This document shows positions 45,669 through 57,743 of a stretch of 64,000 nt of DNA, piece after piece. The stretch comes from Diphasiastrum complanatum (lineage: Eukaryota > Streptophyta > Lycopodiopsida > Lycopodiales > Lycopodiaceae), in contig CM055097.1 in assembly GCA_029204225.1 (NCBI GenBank), positions 53,995,592 through 54,059,591 on the forward strand. The letters are read 5' to 3'. A program made the translations under genes and the position numbers. Position 1 is the first letter of the stretch, and each line of letters opens with the position of its first letter. The notes under the pieces are model-generated. The model saw only the letters and a program-made list of their open reading frames with translations, had not been told where the DNA came from and searched no databases.

Positions 45669-45971
45669 CTTAATGCAAGAATAGGAAATCAATAGCTCAA
45701 TTTAGGTTGCAATGGGAATCCTAAAGGGAATATTCTCTCTTTCTTGAGAAGAATAGGTCTAGTGGAAACTCGCCCATCCTCCTATTATGAATTGTGATTC
45801 TTGAGCCAGTGTTTCCTCTCCTCTCTTGTGTTCTTCATTGTGGCTTGGGGGTGAATTGGTTAGGGTATTGACTAGCCTCTCCATTTTGGTTGGGTGGTTC
45901 ATGCTCCACAGGTGTCCTTTTGGTTTGCATGTGATTGGAATCCTGTAGATCTTCACTTGGTGGTTTTTACA
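45669..45971 (+). repeat. 5' LTR of element E, left-truncated
   Basis: It matches 50460-50761 from TTAATGCAAGAATAGG to GGTGGTTTTTACA. The U3 start (186 bases present in the 3' LTR) is missing, replaced by the motif-rich leader of the neighbouring element. Confidence 0.93.
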
Positions 45972-45972
45972 G

Positions 45973-45984
45973 TGGTATCAGAGC
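45973..45984 (+). other. Primer-binding site, initiator-Met tRNA type
   Basis: TGGTATCAGAGC, one base after the LTR end. Confidence 0.95.
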
Positions 45985-47334
45985 TTGGATCACATCTACC
46001 AAGATGTGGAGCTTGAGGATCTTGGATTTGAAGGCACGAATTTGTGGATTTCCCCCGTGAATTTGGGTCAAAATTGGTCAAAATTGGTCAAAATTCACGA
46101 TTTTTTTTATGTTTTTGGGACTAATTTTGGGGTAGATCTCAAAATTCTCAGCCAAGAATTGGTATGGACGTTTTCAGAGATGTAATGAAGCTGTCCCTAA
46201 GCTTTCATGAAGTTTGGTAGGGATTAGACACCATTAGACGGCTCAAAACATTCAAACATAGTGTATTTTTGATGATTTTTTTTAGCATGAATACCTCTCA
46301 ATTGGGGGTCTGAACCTGTTGGTTATTGTTACAAGCTGAAAGATATTTGGATTGCCTCTGATTTGAGCCATCATTCATCCAATTTGGATAGATGTGCATT
46401 AGACATCAACATATTGTAGTTTTGCTTGTTGAAGGAGGCCAAAAATGCAATTTTTTGCATGATCTGAGCTTATGATTGCTTGTTGGACCTGTTAGAAGCT
46501 TCTATGCCTCTATAATGAACCTCAATAGAGTTCTTGTAACTTTTGATCCAAGGCTTTTTGGGCTGGGATGTGTTTTTTGATGATACGTCTCCACAAAAGT
46601 GCGCCCTCCTACCTATTTTTCTAGCATTTAATGCTCACACGTGTGAATCCAGGGGTGTAGGGTGACATGGCAAGTGCCTTGTAGACCCACTCTCCCTCTG
46701 TACTATGCTTTACAGCGACCAATTTGGTTTCCTGTAGATAAAGTTATGGTCGTCTGAAGTTTGGCAATTTTTGAACTAAAATTTGCAAATTTTCGGAATT
46801 GTTCAGATGCATGCATGCTTGTAAATCAGTATAGTGCTTTCCTGTTGATGGAAATGTATGGATAGACCTTTATGCATGTGTAACCAGTGATTTCGATCAA
46901 TAGAATTCTTGCATGTGACTATTTTTGGCAACTCTAGATCAAAAAGCAGATCTCCTAGCAACTAGGCTATTTACGAAATAAAAAATTCTTTTTTGGAAAA
47001 GTCAGTGCATGTCGAGTTAGTTCCATGCAGGATCTTTCAAAATGATATTGATTTGAGACAGTGCCTGTGTTTTTACAAAATCAATATGATTAATCGATTT
47101 TCACAGTTGGTCCATTTCGAACGGATTTCGAAAATCTTAATTTTTTGTAAACGTTATAAAAAAAGTTGTTGTTGCTTAATTGTTCTGATATTGATTTTGC
47201 GAAAGTTTGCTTAAACGAGTGAAAGACCTTGTTGAATGATATCAGGCAGCTATGAAGGTTTTGGACGTTTCACTTATTGGTTGATGATTGGATCTCAACT
47301 AATTTAAGCAAATTTTGCATGTCAGAAAATCAAT
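45985..47334 (+). other. Leader of element E
   Basis: A 1.35 kb untranslated stretch. It includes a short tandem of an 11-mer near 46070-46100 (TTGGTCAAAA three times). No coding signature is seen. Confidence 0.6.
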
Positions 47335-48094
47335 ATGGCAGATGATAATGCAAATGCAGCTCTTGATGGTCAGGTGCCAATGCCTACCTATCTGCAAATT
47401 TGTCAGTCATCAAGCCAAGCGCTTAATGAGATAAACAACATGAACACTTCACGTGATCAACAAATGGAAGTACTATTAAATCAAGTGAGAGCTTTGTCTG
47501 TTCCGAATTTGGGCTTTCAGTCTGAACCATTTTTGGGAGAGAAGAAAGAGAAGAAGCCTGAAATTGTGGATTACTGGTTAACCAAGTGGACTGGTTATTT
47601 TAATCTACACTGAATTCCTGAGGAGAAAAAGATAGAGGGTGTTATTTATGTTCTTTCGTGGTAAAGCTTCATCATGGTGGCGTGATTTGCAACCTAAACC
47701 TACCACATGGGACGAGTTTATGGAGGTGTTCAGAAAGTCATTTGTGGTTGTGGACGACTCAGATTTTTACCAAAGATTTTTGAATTGCAAAATGGGTACT
47801 CGGAGTTTGGACTCGTACCTACAAGATATTATGGATTTGTGGAATAAAGTCCCCTCATTCGATGCAAAACTGGCACTGTGGCAGTTTATCCTAGATGTGC
47901 CTACAGATTATCAGAATGAGTGTAATCGTAACGTGCTTCAGACCTTTGATGATGTAGTTCGTGTTGCGAAAGCGTACGACTCCATGGTGGTGGCATCTAG
48001 GAAGCAATTACAGGCTAATCTATCTGGATCATCCGGACCCAACCAAAAAAAAGGGAAGAAAAGAGTTCGTGGAAATAAGAATAAAAAATATTAG
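47335..48094 (+). pseudogene. gag of element E
   Basis: Starts MADDNANAALDGQVPMPTYL (47335) and reads IVDYWLTKWTGYFNLH before a stop and frameshift near 47610. The capsid continues from 47639: FFRGKASSWWRDLQPKPTTW, EFMEVFRKSFVVVDDSDFYQ and SLDSYLQDIMDLWNKV. The C-terminus is basic (KKGKKRVRGNKNKK) and then joins RT. No CCHC knuckle remains. Confidence 0.88.
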
Positions 48095-48776
48095 TGGGTT
48101 GGAGATTGATGAGAGTAAGGTCAAGATAGTGCTTGATTGGCCGATACTGAAGACGGTTAGAGAAGTTAAATCTTTTCTCGGTTTTACAGTTTTCTTTCGT
48201 AAGTCAATTGAGGATTATGCCAAAGTGGCAACACCCTTAAATAAATTGACTAAAGGCAAAGATAATAAAAAGAAAAAGAGAGGTCAACCTAGCGAGCCTA
48301 TTAAGTGGAATGATGAATTGAACCAATGCTTTGAGAAACTCAAGCAAATGGTTGCTTCAACTCTTGTTTTACAGATCACGAATCCTTATATACCTTACGT
48401 CGTGCGAACTAACGCAAGTGATTTGGCGATAGGGGTAGTTCTTCTACAGGAGGATAGGCCAATAGCATTTGAAAGCAGAAAACTCACGAGGCCTCAGTTA
48501 CGTTATACAACTCAAGAGAAAGAGTTATTTGTTGTGATACATGCTCTTAAAACCTGGAGGTATTACCCTTATGGTAGTCAGTTTATAGTGTATACAGATC
48601 ACCAACCCCTGAAGTACTTTTGTAATCAGGACAATCTAAGGGGTCGTAATGCTTGCTGGGTTGAGCTTATGCAGTAATTTGATCATGAGATCCAATATAT
48701 CAAGGGCAGCTCTAACCAAGTTGCGGATGCGCTTAGTTGGATTGGTGAATTAAATGAACTTTTTTTCACCCAGATT
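48090..48776 (+). pseudogene. Reverse-transcriptase thumb and RNase H of element E
   Basis: It begins GLEIDESKVKIVLDWPILKT and VREVKSFLGFTVFF, the end of the gypsy RT domain; the catalytic YxDD block is deleted. RNase H follows: YVVRTNASDLAIGVVLLQ, RPIAFESRKLTRPQLRYTTQ, EKELFVVIHALKTWRYYPYG and YTDHQPLKYFCNQ. The first catalytic Asp is Asn (TNAS for TDAS). A TAG at 48676 interrupts the end (FDHEIQYIKGSSNQVADALS). Confidence 0.88.
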
Positions 48777-48845
48777 TCCACTGATCTATATCTTTCACTG
48801 AGAGGAAAACGTGAATCAGATTCTCATGTTGGTCCCATCTGAAAG

Positions 48846-50246
48846 ATGGTGGAGACAAGAAAAAATGAGAATGGAATAGAGATTTACTCACAAGGGTCTC
48901 AGGTTTCTAGGAAAGATAAGAAGATAGCGAAACAGTTCTCTATCCGAGGTGGGTTACTATTTTGGAATGGAAAAATTTGTGTATCGGCGAATGATGAGTT
49001 AAAGAAAAAGATTCTTTATGAGTGTCATGATGTTCCCTGTGCAGGTCATCCGGGTATACACAGGACTTTGGACTTGGTCAGAAGAGAGTTTCATTGGCCA
49101 AAACTCAAGCCATTTGTCAAGTCTTATGTGGTTAAGTGTAGACCTTGCCAATTAGCCAAAGCTGAATGCTTAAATATTGGAGGGTTGCTACATCCCCTAG
49201 ATATCCCTCAGAAACGATGAAAAAGTAAATCTATGGATTTTGTGTTTGGACTTCCAAGGATCTAACGCCAAAATGATTCTATTTGGGTTGTGGTGGACAA
49301 GTTGACAAAGTTAGCTACTTTTATACCAGTCAAGTCAACTGCTAAGGCTTCGGATTTAGCCCAGATCTTTGTGGAAAGATTATTTAGGCTTTATGGACTG
49401 CCAAGTGATATAGTTAGTGATAGATATCCTAAGTTTACAGGTCACTTTGGTTCAGCTGTATTCCATAAGCTTGAAACCTCGCTTAGTTTTAGTTCTTTGA
49501 TCATCCTGAATCAGATGGCCAGACTGAGAGAACAAATCAGACTATGGAGGACATGTTGAGAACTTATGTGTCTCACATGCATTCTCAGTGGGAAGATTAT
49601 ATTCCTTTGATTGAGATTAATTATAGTCCGTTTATGCTGATGTACGGTTTTCAACCTAGATCTTCGATAAATGTGGAGACAAAGTTTGTTAAGATCCAGA
49701 AAGTTGCAGATTTCTTGCATGATATGCGTGAAATGTTGCAAGTGACCCGTGATTGTATCCGGAGTGCTCAGGATAGAGCTAAGCACTATGCCGATCTTAA
49801 GAGGTCTCCCAGAGATTTTAAAGTTGATGACTAGGTATATCTTAGAATACCTAAAAATTCTAAGACTATGAGTACAGGGAAGCATTATAAATTGTCTACG
49901 AGATATTGTGGACCGTTTTGGATTATAAAAAAAATTGGTTCTTTAGCTTATGAATTAGATCTTTAGAACAAGACTACTGCTCACCCAATGTTTCATGTAA
50001 GCCGGTTGAAATTAAGTTTGCATGAATGTGAAGTAGTTGGTTCAGAGGAAGATCTTACCCATTTGGAGGACTCATCGCTCAGTGTTCCTTTGGAACCTGA
50101 AAAGATACTCTAAACCAGAGATAAACAATTGAGAAATCATTCTATCTCTGAGTGCTTGATCGGGTGGAAGGGACGGACTAAGGATGATGATTCATGGGAA
50201 AGGGTCAAAAGCATAAAGAAGAATCTCCCTAGTTTTCATTTCTAGA
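48846..50246 (+). pseudogene. Integrase and chromodomain-like tail of element E
   Basis: Zinc domain HDVPCAGHPGIHRTLDLVRR and CRPCQLAK. Core KSKSMDFVFGLPRI (first Asp), LPSDIVSDRYPKFTGHFGSA (second Asp); the Glu block lies across a frameshift near 49500. Then MEDMLRTYVSHMHSQWEDYI, and after a stop GKHYKLSTRYCGPFWIIKKI. The far C-terminus reads ISECLIGWKGRTKDDDSWER, which matches the chromodomain pattern (hydrophobic-x-WKG...W). Chromodomains steer such integrases to marked chromatin. Several stops follow the pattern seen elsewhere. Confidence 0.88.
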
Positions 50247-50260
50247 GATAGAAATGGTTT

Positions 50261-50273
50261 AAGGGGGGAAGAA
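50261..50273 (+). other. Polypurine tract of element E
   Basis: AAGGGGGGAAGAA directly precedes the 3' LTR. Confidence 0.93.
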
Positions 50274-50761
50274 TGTTATGTCCATGTCTTGTACAAGGGA
50301 ATCAGAATTATTCCTGACGTGGATAGCCGGTCACTCCAGTTGTATGTGGTTATTAGTTATGCAATGTCATTCCGGACGTGGTCGTATTAAATAATTAATA
50401 ATCATATGAGGGCCCAGACCTATAATTGGACATAGGAGCACATGCATGGTGAAGACTGCTTTAATGCAAGAATAGGAGATCAATAGCTCAATTTAGGTTG
50501 CATGGGGATCCTAAAGAGAATATTCTCTCTTTCTTGAGAAGAATAGGTCTAGTGGAAACTTGCCCATCCTCCTATTGTGAATTGTGATTCTTGAGCAAAT
50601 GTTTCCTCTCCTCTCTTGTGTTCTTCATTGTGGCTTGGGGGTGGATTGGTTAGGGTATTGACTAGCCTCTCCATTTTGGTTGGGTGGTTCATGTTCCACA
50701 GGTGTCCTTTTGATTTGCATGTAATTGGAATCCTGTAGATCTTCACTTGGTGGTTTTTACA
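50274..50761 (+). repeat. 3' LTR of element E
   Basis: Complete, 488 bases, TGTTATGTCC to TTTTTACA. Its last 302 bases match the truncated 5' LTR. Confidence 0.94.
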
Positions 50762-50839
50762 ACCCTCATACACAAAATATTTACAAAAATATCTGAGAAA
50801 ATAGAAAAAGAAAAGACCAAAAATAACCACACCTCTCGT

Positions 50840-52330
50840 TCATGTGTATGCATCTTAGATCTAGTAGGAGATTATTCACTCTAGATACCCGTAATCTTGA
50901 GGAGTTTGTCAACGTTCCTATCGAGATACTTCACGAACCAATTGATGTAGATCCACCTTAGATGGACAATTCAAGGCCCTTTGTACCTCATGTAGTTCGG
51001 AACTTACCCAAAATTGACCTCCCAAGGTTTGATGGAAAGGGAGATCCGTGACGATATTGAAACTATTATCGGAGGTTTGTCTTGAAGTTTTCTAAGCTAG
51101 CCCGCTTGATATACCAAATGACCATCCAACTTGAATGGACAGTTGAAGACACTGAGGCTTTTCAAAAACTCGAGAAGGCCTTAGTCACTGCACCAATCCT
51201 TCGACCCCCTATCTGGACCATAGAATTCCATGTCCATACAGACGCTTCTAAGTATGTCATAGAAAGTGTTCTAACATAGCCTAGGGAGTACAAGAAGAAT
51301 TACCCGATTTATTTTTCCAGTGGGCAGTTGATTCTCCCAAAGATAAACTATACGACCACCAAACAAGAACCAATAGCCATGGTATATAGTGTGAATAAAT
51401 TCCGCCATTCCCTACTAGCCAATCATTTCATCTTCTTCGTAGATCACCAAGCCCTATTGTATATGGTAACTAGACCATGCGCGACCGGATGGATCACTCG
51501 ATGGCTGTTGCTTCTCCAAGAGTTCGACTTTAAAATAGTTGTTCGCAAAGGAAAGCAACACTATCTGCATGATCACCTCTCATGGATCCACAACATTCCT
51601 AAGAGTAGAGGGGTTGATGACGAACCCCCTGACGCAATCCTATTTCACGTTGACATCGTCTCGGAGTGGGCTGCCGACATCGTTGGGTATCTTATGTCGG
51701 GACGTCCTCCCCCTAAGATGAACAAGATAGAATGACGCAGGTTGATCATCAAATCTATCTCTTTCATGTTGATAGCAGACAACTTTATCGCATCTGTAAC
51801 GACAGAATTATACGCTGATGCGTCCTACCTCACGAAGTGCCCCAAGTAGTAAGTATCGCCTGCAAAGGAATAGGCGGAGGGCATTTCACTGCCAAAGATA
51901 GCAATAGGAAAGTGCTGCAACATGGCTTGTGGTGGCCCACGATGTTCAAATATATTCACTATCAGCTTAAAAGGTGTGACATGTGCCAACGGTTCAAACC
52001 GAACCCGAGAAAAGGATAGAATGCCGTTACGACCTATTATGGCTGAGATGACATTTGAGAAATGGAAAATTCACTATATCGGCCCTATTTGTCCAGCTGC
52101 GTGTGGCTCCCAAGCTCGTTATATCATCGTAGACACCGACTAATTGACCAAATGGATAGAAGCCAAGGCAATGTGGAAGGCTGATGCCAACTCCACTATT
52201 AAATTCATATATGAAAATATCCTAGTATGTTTTGGGTGCCTGCTAGAACTCATGAGTGATCACGGAACGCATTTTCTAAATGATACTATCACTCACTTGT
52301 TAGCAACTGTGCAAACACAGAGAAAATATA
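50840..52330 (+). pseudogene. Gypsy relic: gag start joined to RNase H and integrase
   Basis: The first part reads NLEEFVNVPIEILHEPIDVD and VVRNLPKIDLPRFDGKGDP, a gag N-terminus. Near 51058 it jumps to the RT/RNase H boundary (YYRRFVLKFSKLARLIYQMT). RNase H follows (WTIEFHVHTDASKYVIESVL, FFVDHQALLYMVTRP, VRKGKQHYLHDHLSWIHNIP), then the integrase zinc domain (GIGGGHFTAKDSNRKVLQHG, CDMCQRFK) and part of the core (RYIIVDTD, LTKWIEAKAM, LMSDHGTHFLNDTI). Homology ends near 52310 before the catalytic Glu. It belongs to the lineage of element B. Several stops and frameshifts. Confidence 0.88.
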
Positions 52331-54931
52331 AAAAAATAAAATAAAACTTTGTGGCATGTGTTTTGTAAGTCCACGTATGAGTATTGTCAATAAACTTCCA
52401 CCATGGCATGTCTTTTGTAAGTCCATGAGTAGAAGCTTAAAATAAAAAAATAACTTAAACTTAGATTTAGAACTTAGACTTAAGAAACTTAAGATTAGAA
52501 AATTTTGTCTTAAGTTTTCTTAAGTTAGAATCTTTTTGAAGTTCTAAGTCCTAAGTTAGAAGTTCTAGAAAGGCTAGAAATAAGTTAATACCATAAGTTA
52601 GTGGATACTTATGGAAGACCCTCCTTGCCATAAAAGGAGAGATATTGTAGCATAATAGCATCCACGAGATAAATTAAATTCTCTACAAGTAAAATAACTT
52701 TCCTTGTGAGAATTTTTGTGAGATCCATAGATTCTCAATTAAAATACTGGAGCAGAGAGATTCAAAACACTGATTCGAATTTTTACTCAATTAATAGACC
52801 AAGACTTAATCGTCACACCTAAGAATCATCACAATTCCAAATTATCCTCTAACAATAATTAAGTATCTATTTATGATCCGTCAATCATAAATATTTAGAT
52901 TTGTATGGTTCGTCAATCATAATTTTCTAGAGTATATGTCCAACATAACTCTGGAAAAGTAAGAATCATTCCAAAATCTTTCCACTAAGAAAATACTGGA
53001 TCTAGGAATATTCTTCAAACGGGATTCTTTAACTGAAATGCAAGATTCAAGCTCTATAAACCACTGGTAATTAAAGATTGAACACATACCAAAATGACAA
53101 TCATCTTCAACTACAAAAACTTTAGATTACAATCCAGAATCACATCTAGATACCCAAAGTCTTGCTGAATATCAATTCAATTATTATTCTTGGATCCATT
53201 ATGATTCGTTATCCAATTGAGCTCTCTGGGATACAATCACTAATGAGCTGAGTCCCTTCCTTAAATACTCTATCCCAAGAATACTATATATCCAATGCAC
53301 ATAATTTAAACTGATGAACCAAATAATTCATAAATCATGCGTCTTACAAGCAATATAAACCAAAACTCCACAGTTGGTTCTCATCCAAAACTATGCAACC
53401 TACAGATTTTCAAATAGAATTTTATTCCAACACTTCACCCCTTTTAAATAAATTATAAATTTCAATCAAAGTTAACTGGAAAGATGATATATGAAAATAA
53501 GTAAATTCAAGAAAAGTCAATAATAAGTGTATTCCACAAAAGGATTCACTCTATTACACACAATACTTTCCCTTCAAATATTTTCAACCCGAGTGACGGA
53601 AACTACCCTTCCATCGAAATCCATTTACGCAAAAAAAGATATTCTAGGTTTAAGAAATTGAAACACTTTAACCTAAGAATTCATCTAAATTCCAAGTCCA
53701 TTCCCACAAGTAGTAATTTATATGACATAACAGTCTTTCCGAAAAATAACTTCATGCTAGAAAGAATTCATATAAACTAGTCTGATGTCTTATATTCGAG
53801 AAATTACTAAAAAGTAAAGGATTAATTAAAAAAATGAGAAATAGATTTGAGGGCCTCTGATTTTGTAAATAATGAGATACCACATTGGGATCTAGATTAA
53901 ACCTCAAAAAATTTCAAAATACCCCACATTTGATCGAATGGTTTTCTTTTTTCTCACATCGCGACTAGGTACTAAAACACACCATTGATCATCGGATCTT
54001 TACAGTCCTAGAATTTTCTTTCCAAAAAAATTTTATTGATGTCCCATACCACTAGCTTTTCTTTCCAGAAAACCCTTAACCGCCTTATCTGATATTCTAG
54101 AGATTCATTGATCATCTAGCTGTCCTATAATCCATATAGGATAATTATATCTTGTTCCCATAAACTGAAAAATCCCTTTATTTGGATGACTGGCATGCCT
54201 AGCAGATGGATACCACAATCCACACCTAATCTTGTGATCTAAACAAAAGAATTAACATAGTTCAATATTACATTCAGATCCTTTTCTGGTTAATGATAAG
54301 CTTCAAATCCCCCTGGATCCTAGAGCACTAGCTCTAGGGATAAGCTTCTATCAATTAATAGATTGTATACATGTATCAAATTCTTCTTCTAACATCACAA
54401 TTGCCATCCAAAACTACGAATAACTCGATGGTCACAAAGATATCAATTGTTAATTCAACTAAATGAATTTAATCTAGAAAATTAATATTTTTGGTATTCA
54501 GCAATTATTTATAGAGATTACCAAAGTCCTAATTGCGAAATACATTTTCCGATCACACTTACTGCCTCTGATGTCCACTCTTCTTCCCTCCTTAGAATTT
54601 TTAGTCCCTTGAAAATCTTTCAGCTAAGGTATCAAGAAGACGTAACGACATTAGTAAATGTTTAAAAATTTAATTACTATAGGAAAAAATCAAAAACAAT
54701 TTCATTTCTATCCTGTACCTGGGCTGAAATACCGATATACAAAAATCAACTACTAGATACTAGTTTGATTTTTTGAATATAACTGGAAATGGAATTAGTT
54801 TTTTTAATTCCTATTATTACGATTTTCCCAATAAAATTGGATTGTTTTTCCAATTATTGTCTGGTCTGGCATTACTCCATTAATATTGATAAAAACTATC
54901 CAAACTCAGAATATGAAATCACATGGATGGA
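52331..54931. other. Long AT-rich stretch without genes
   Basis: About 2.6 kb. A 21-bp phrase GGCATGTGTTTTGTAAGTCCA recurs at 52352 and 52405. A CTTAAG/AAGTTAGAA-rich low-complexity part lies at 52440-52610. The rest has no domain or repeat I recognise. Confidence 0.55.
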
Positions 54932-55110
54932 AATCCTACCAATAGGATTTTAGGTATCTAACAAAATTTTACTGTTTGGATAAAGAATTCTGTCACCTCC
55001 CATCATATTTGGTCATTTCATATTGTTTGACAGTTTTATATTCAATTTTTCGAGTATCATGCCCAAACGTTCACTTGATCCATTTCCAACGATCAATATC
55101 GATTAGAAAT
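54932..55110 (+). repeat. Dispersed repeat, partner of 30.73-30.93 kb
   Basis: Aligned in reverse to 30732-30928 and sharing its ends: AAATCCTACCAATAGGATTT and GATCAATATCGATTAGAAAT (near-match). Confidence 0.8.
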
Positions 55111-55343
55111 ATCCCGAACAAGTAACAAAATTCAAACTTTTAACCAAATTCGCAAATCACAAAGGGATTAAAATTTAAACTTTTGATCTGGGAAGAACTC
55201 ATCTTCCAAAGTTTAGTAACCATCAAGCATAGTACCAAAAACTTAAATTTTCTTAAATTGGGTACCGTCTTGGGGGAAAAAAAACCATGAGGAACGAATA
55301 TCTTGTTCTTTATCCTAAATCCGTGAACCCTAGTTCATCGGCT

Positions 55344-55790
55344 TGTTAAAATTCCGATAGAATCTAGTGCAATATGCAGATCGCATCACACAATCACCAT
55401 AGCCACTCCTCACAAGCTCTCAAAGATGGCACAGCGAAAGTTATTAGATTACAAAGAAACATTGTACATATAGAGTATTCACAAACTGCATGAAAGGCAG
55501 TCCTAAAATTGGCCTACCACCTGTCAAACTAAGGTCGGGGGCCCAATATGGCCAAATTCGACTGACAAACTTGAGACATGCCCCCAAGTATAGCAAGTAC
55601 TGTAAATAACTCTGTACAGGCTCATTTTCCCTATGTGTGGCTACTCGGCTAACCCAAGTAGCCAGCTACGGGATCAGTGCCCAATCAATATATCCTGACG
55701 GGTCACGTCCCGATCACAACCATATACAGTAAACCAAATAAACTGTACATTAATTACATCATCACCTTTAGAGCTTATACTAATGAATCA
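55344..55790 (-). repeat. LTR, left copy (3' LTR on the minus strand)
   Basis: TGTTAAAATTCCGATAGAATC to TATACTAATGAATCA, collinear with 61155-61585 with small indels. Confidence 0.9.
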
Positions 55791-56486
55791 GAAAAAGGAG
55801 ATGGAAAAAAGAGAAGATCTCGCGGGTCTGTTCGCGCGTGTTGTAAAGCTACCTTTACAAGCTTTACTTTCGGCGCCACTAGCGTCAGCATTGTCCCCGG
55901 CGCTAGCAGCGCCCCTGCTGCTCCCGGCGCCGATGCCGCTCCCAATGCCACTGTGACCAAAATCCAGCCGGCGCCAAGTTCCTATGGCTGAAAATCTTTG
56001 ATCGGTTCTAGCAAAGTCCAGAGAGCTCAGATCGATGTGCAATCACCTCACACGATCTAGGCATGATTAAAGGAAGTCTGGGGATCAATAAATTCTAGAG
56101 AGATAAAATGACTTTCTAGAGAGAGAAAATCCTAGAGAGAGAAAACATGCTTTATCAGCCTAGGTGGAGTACTTGGTATGAGTGGAGGTGGCGAATCCCT
56201 CCAATACTATAGGGGAGTGTGAGTTGCGACTCAGGGTGAGCTCCAACCAAGTCTCAGCCTCCCTGGTTGGAATGTTGTCCTGGCACTCGCCTTGGCATGC
56301 CAGCGCCCCGGAGACTAGGGTCGGTCACACACTTGAAATGTAATCTTCTCAGATTTATCAATAAAGTGGGATTCTCCTCAAACTGCTGATTACCTTCTGG
56401 GTTTCAGTGTTCGGTAAAAGCTCCAGTTGTAAGGCCGCTTCAAACTTTTTAATTTGGCACATGGCTGAGGGTCGTATCCTGGGACG

Positions 56487-56560
56487 CCAGCGGTATGCCA
56501 TTGGGACCATTCGGTCCGTGGCACCAGCGGTATGCTGTCGGGACCATTCGGTCCAAGAAT
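56487..56560. repeat. 37-bp tandem repeat, two copies
   Basis: CCAGCGGTATGCCATTGGG at 56487 and CCAGCGGTATGCTGTCGGG at 56524, each followed by ACCATTCGGTCC. Confidence 0.9.
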
Positions 56561-56745
56561 TGGTTGTCTCCATGTCTGTCGCGGCTTGTGGTTCTGAATG
56601 TTCCTTGCGTGAACGTGAATGGGTTAAGCTCTTGAGAAATGAGCTCTAACTTGTCGGCTGAGTGGGATGGCTTGCTTGGGTGGAAGTTACCTGTTTATGG
56701 CTCTCCAGTCTGGCGTGGCTCTAGGTTGGCTTCCAGCGCTCATGA

Positions 56746-57000
56746 CGAAGCTTTCAGTTAGTTAAGTCTGATGTAAGTCAAACCACTTGCTTGGTATGGA
56801 TGTTACTCGTTTGTAACGAAGCTTCGAGTTGGTTAAGTTTGATGTATGTCGGGTGGCTTGCTTGGAAGGAAGTCAGCCACATCGGGACCCCCAATCTGGC
56901 ATGGCGCCAGGTTGGATCTCAATGTTGGTTTTCGAACTTCCAGTTGGTTAAGTCTGATCGTTGTTGGCGAGTTGGCTGCTTGTATGTCAAGTGGGTTTGG
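56746..57000. repeat. Degenerate tandem repeat, unit about 71 bp
   Basis: ACGAAGCTTTCAGTTAGTTAAG at 56746 recurs as ACGAAGCTTCGAGTTGGTTAAG at 56817, and more distantly as GAACTTCCAGTTGGTTAAG near 56935. A related larger unit, GGCTTGCTTGG...TCTGGC, occurs at 56669 and 56850. Confidence 0.75.
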
Positions 57001-57743
57001 ACGGCAAGGGTTGAAGGCTAGGAAGCTAAGTCGTGGTTTCCGGCTCCCTTTGGGATGCCTGCGCTACACCACGCGAAAGAGGAGTCCCCTCTTAGTGTCC
57101 AAAGGTTGGCCAGCGCCTACAAGGAGTGAAGACAGTGCGCGGATCGTCAGATCAGTGTCCATCATGATCAACGATAGAGATCGGACCTCTAGCATTGAAT
57201 TTGGACCATCGGATCCAAGAGACCAGTGGATTGTTTTTAAAAGAGCCTTGAAGGGGCCTGAAGGGCGTTGAAAGACAAATCAAGCTTCAACTTCAATAAA
57301 AATTTTCAGATTGAAAGTTGAGTTGGGTCCAAATTCACTTAAGTTTGAAATCTTTTCAAACTGAAGAAATAGTTCAAAAAGTGAAAAACCCCTTAGATCC
57401 ACCTCCTTTATCCGTTTTGACCCAAACGAAAGGCTATTACCTCCAAGCAAAGGGCACCCGAACTGTACCTGCAAGTACGGTACAGCAAAATAGAGTGATT
57501 GCAGTGGAGAAAATGTTTGGAGTGCACCAAAAGTGATTTCACCATTCCATTGGGCACGTACTTGGGAGTTGATGACTGAGTGCATTTCGGAAGGCGACGT
57601 AGATTTGGCTTTCAAATTGGGGATAATGCGGCGAGTGGCCTAGTAAGGGAAAAAGTGTAGGTCATTATTTTCAACTTTTGACATCACAGTTGGCCTCGAC
57701 ATATTGCTTTCAACCTACGGCAGAAGTTTCAAGCAGTTTTGTG

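Larger units (their letters stand above)
45669..50761 (+). mobile_element. Ty3/gypsy chromodomain-type retrotransposon (element E), internally deleted
   Basis: The 5' LTR lacks its first 186 bases. The primer site, gag, part of Pol, polypurine tract and a complete 3' LTR follow. Gag capsid is joined near 48090 to the C-terminal thumb of reverse transcriptase, deleting nucleocapsid, protease and the polymerase active site. RNase H, integrase and a chromodomain-like tail remain, in two frames. No matching target duplication was seen because the left edge is truncated. Confidence 0.93.
55791..57743. other. Internal region of element F with tandem repeats
   Basis: No domain is recognised. A GC-rich segment near 55875-55960 carries GGCGCC/GGCGCTAGC repeats. 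A 37-bp tandem begins CCAGCGGTATG at 56487 and 56524. Longer 70-bp-scale repeats lie at 56748-57000 (GTTGGTTAAGT, GGCTTGCTTGG). AATAAAGTGGG near 56360 may be the end of another LTR. Confidence 0.55.
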
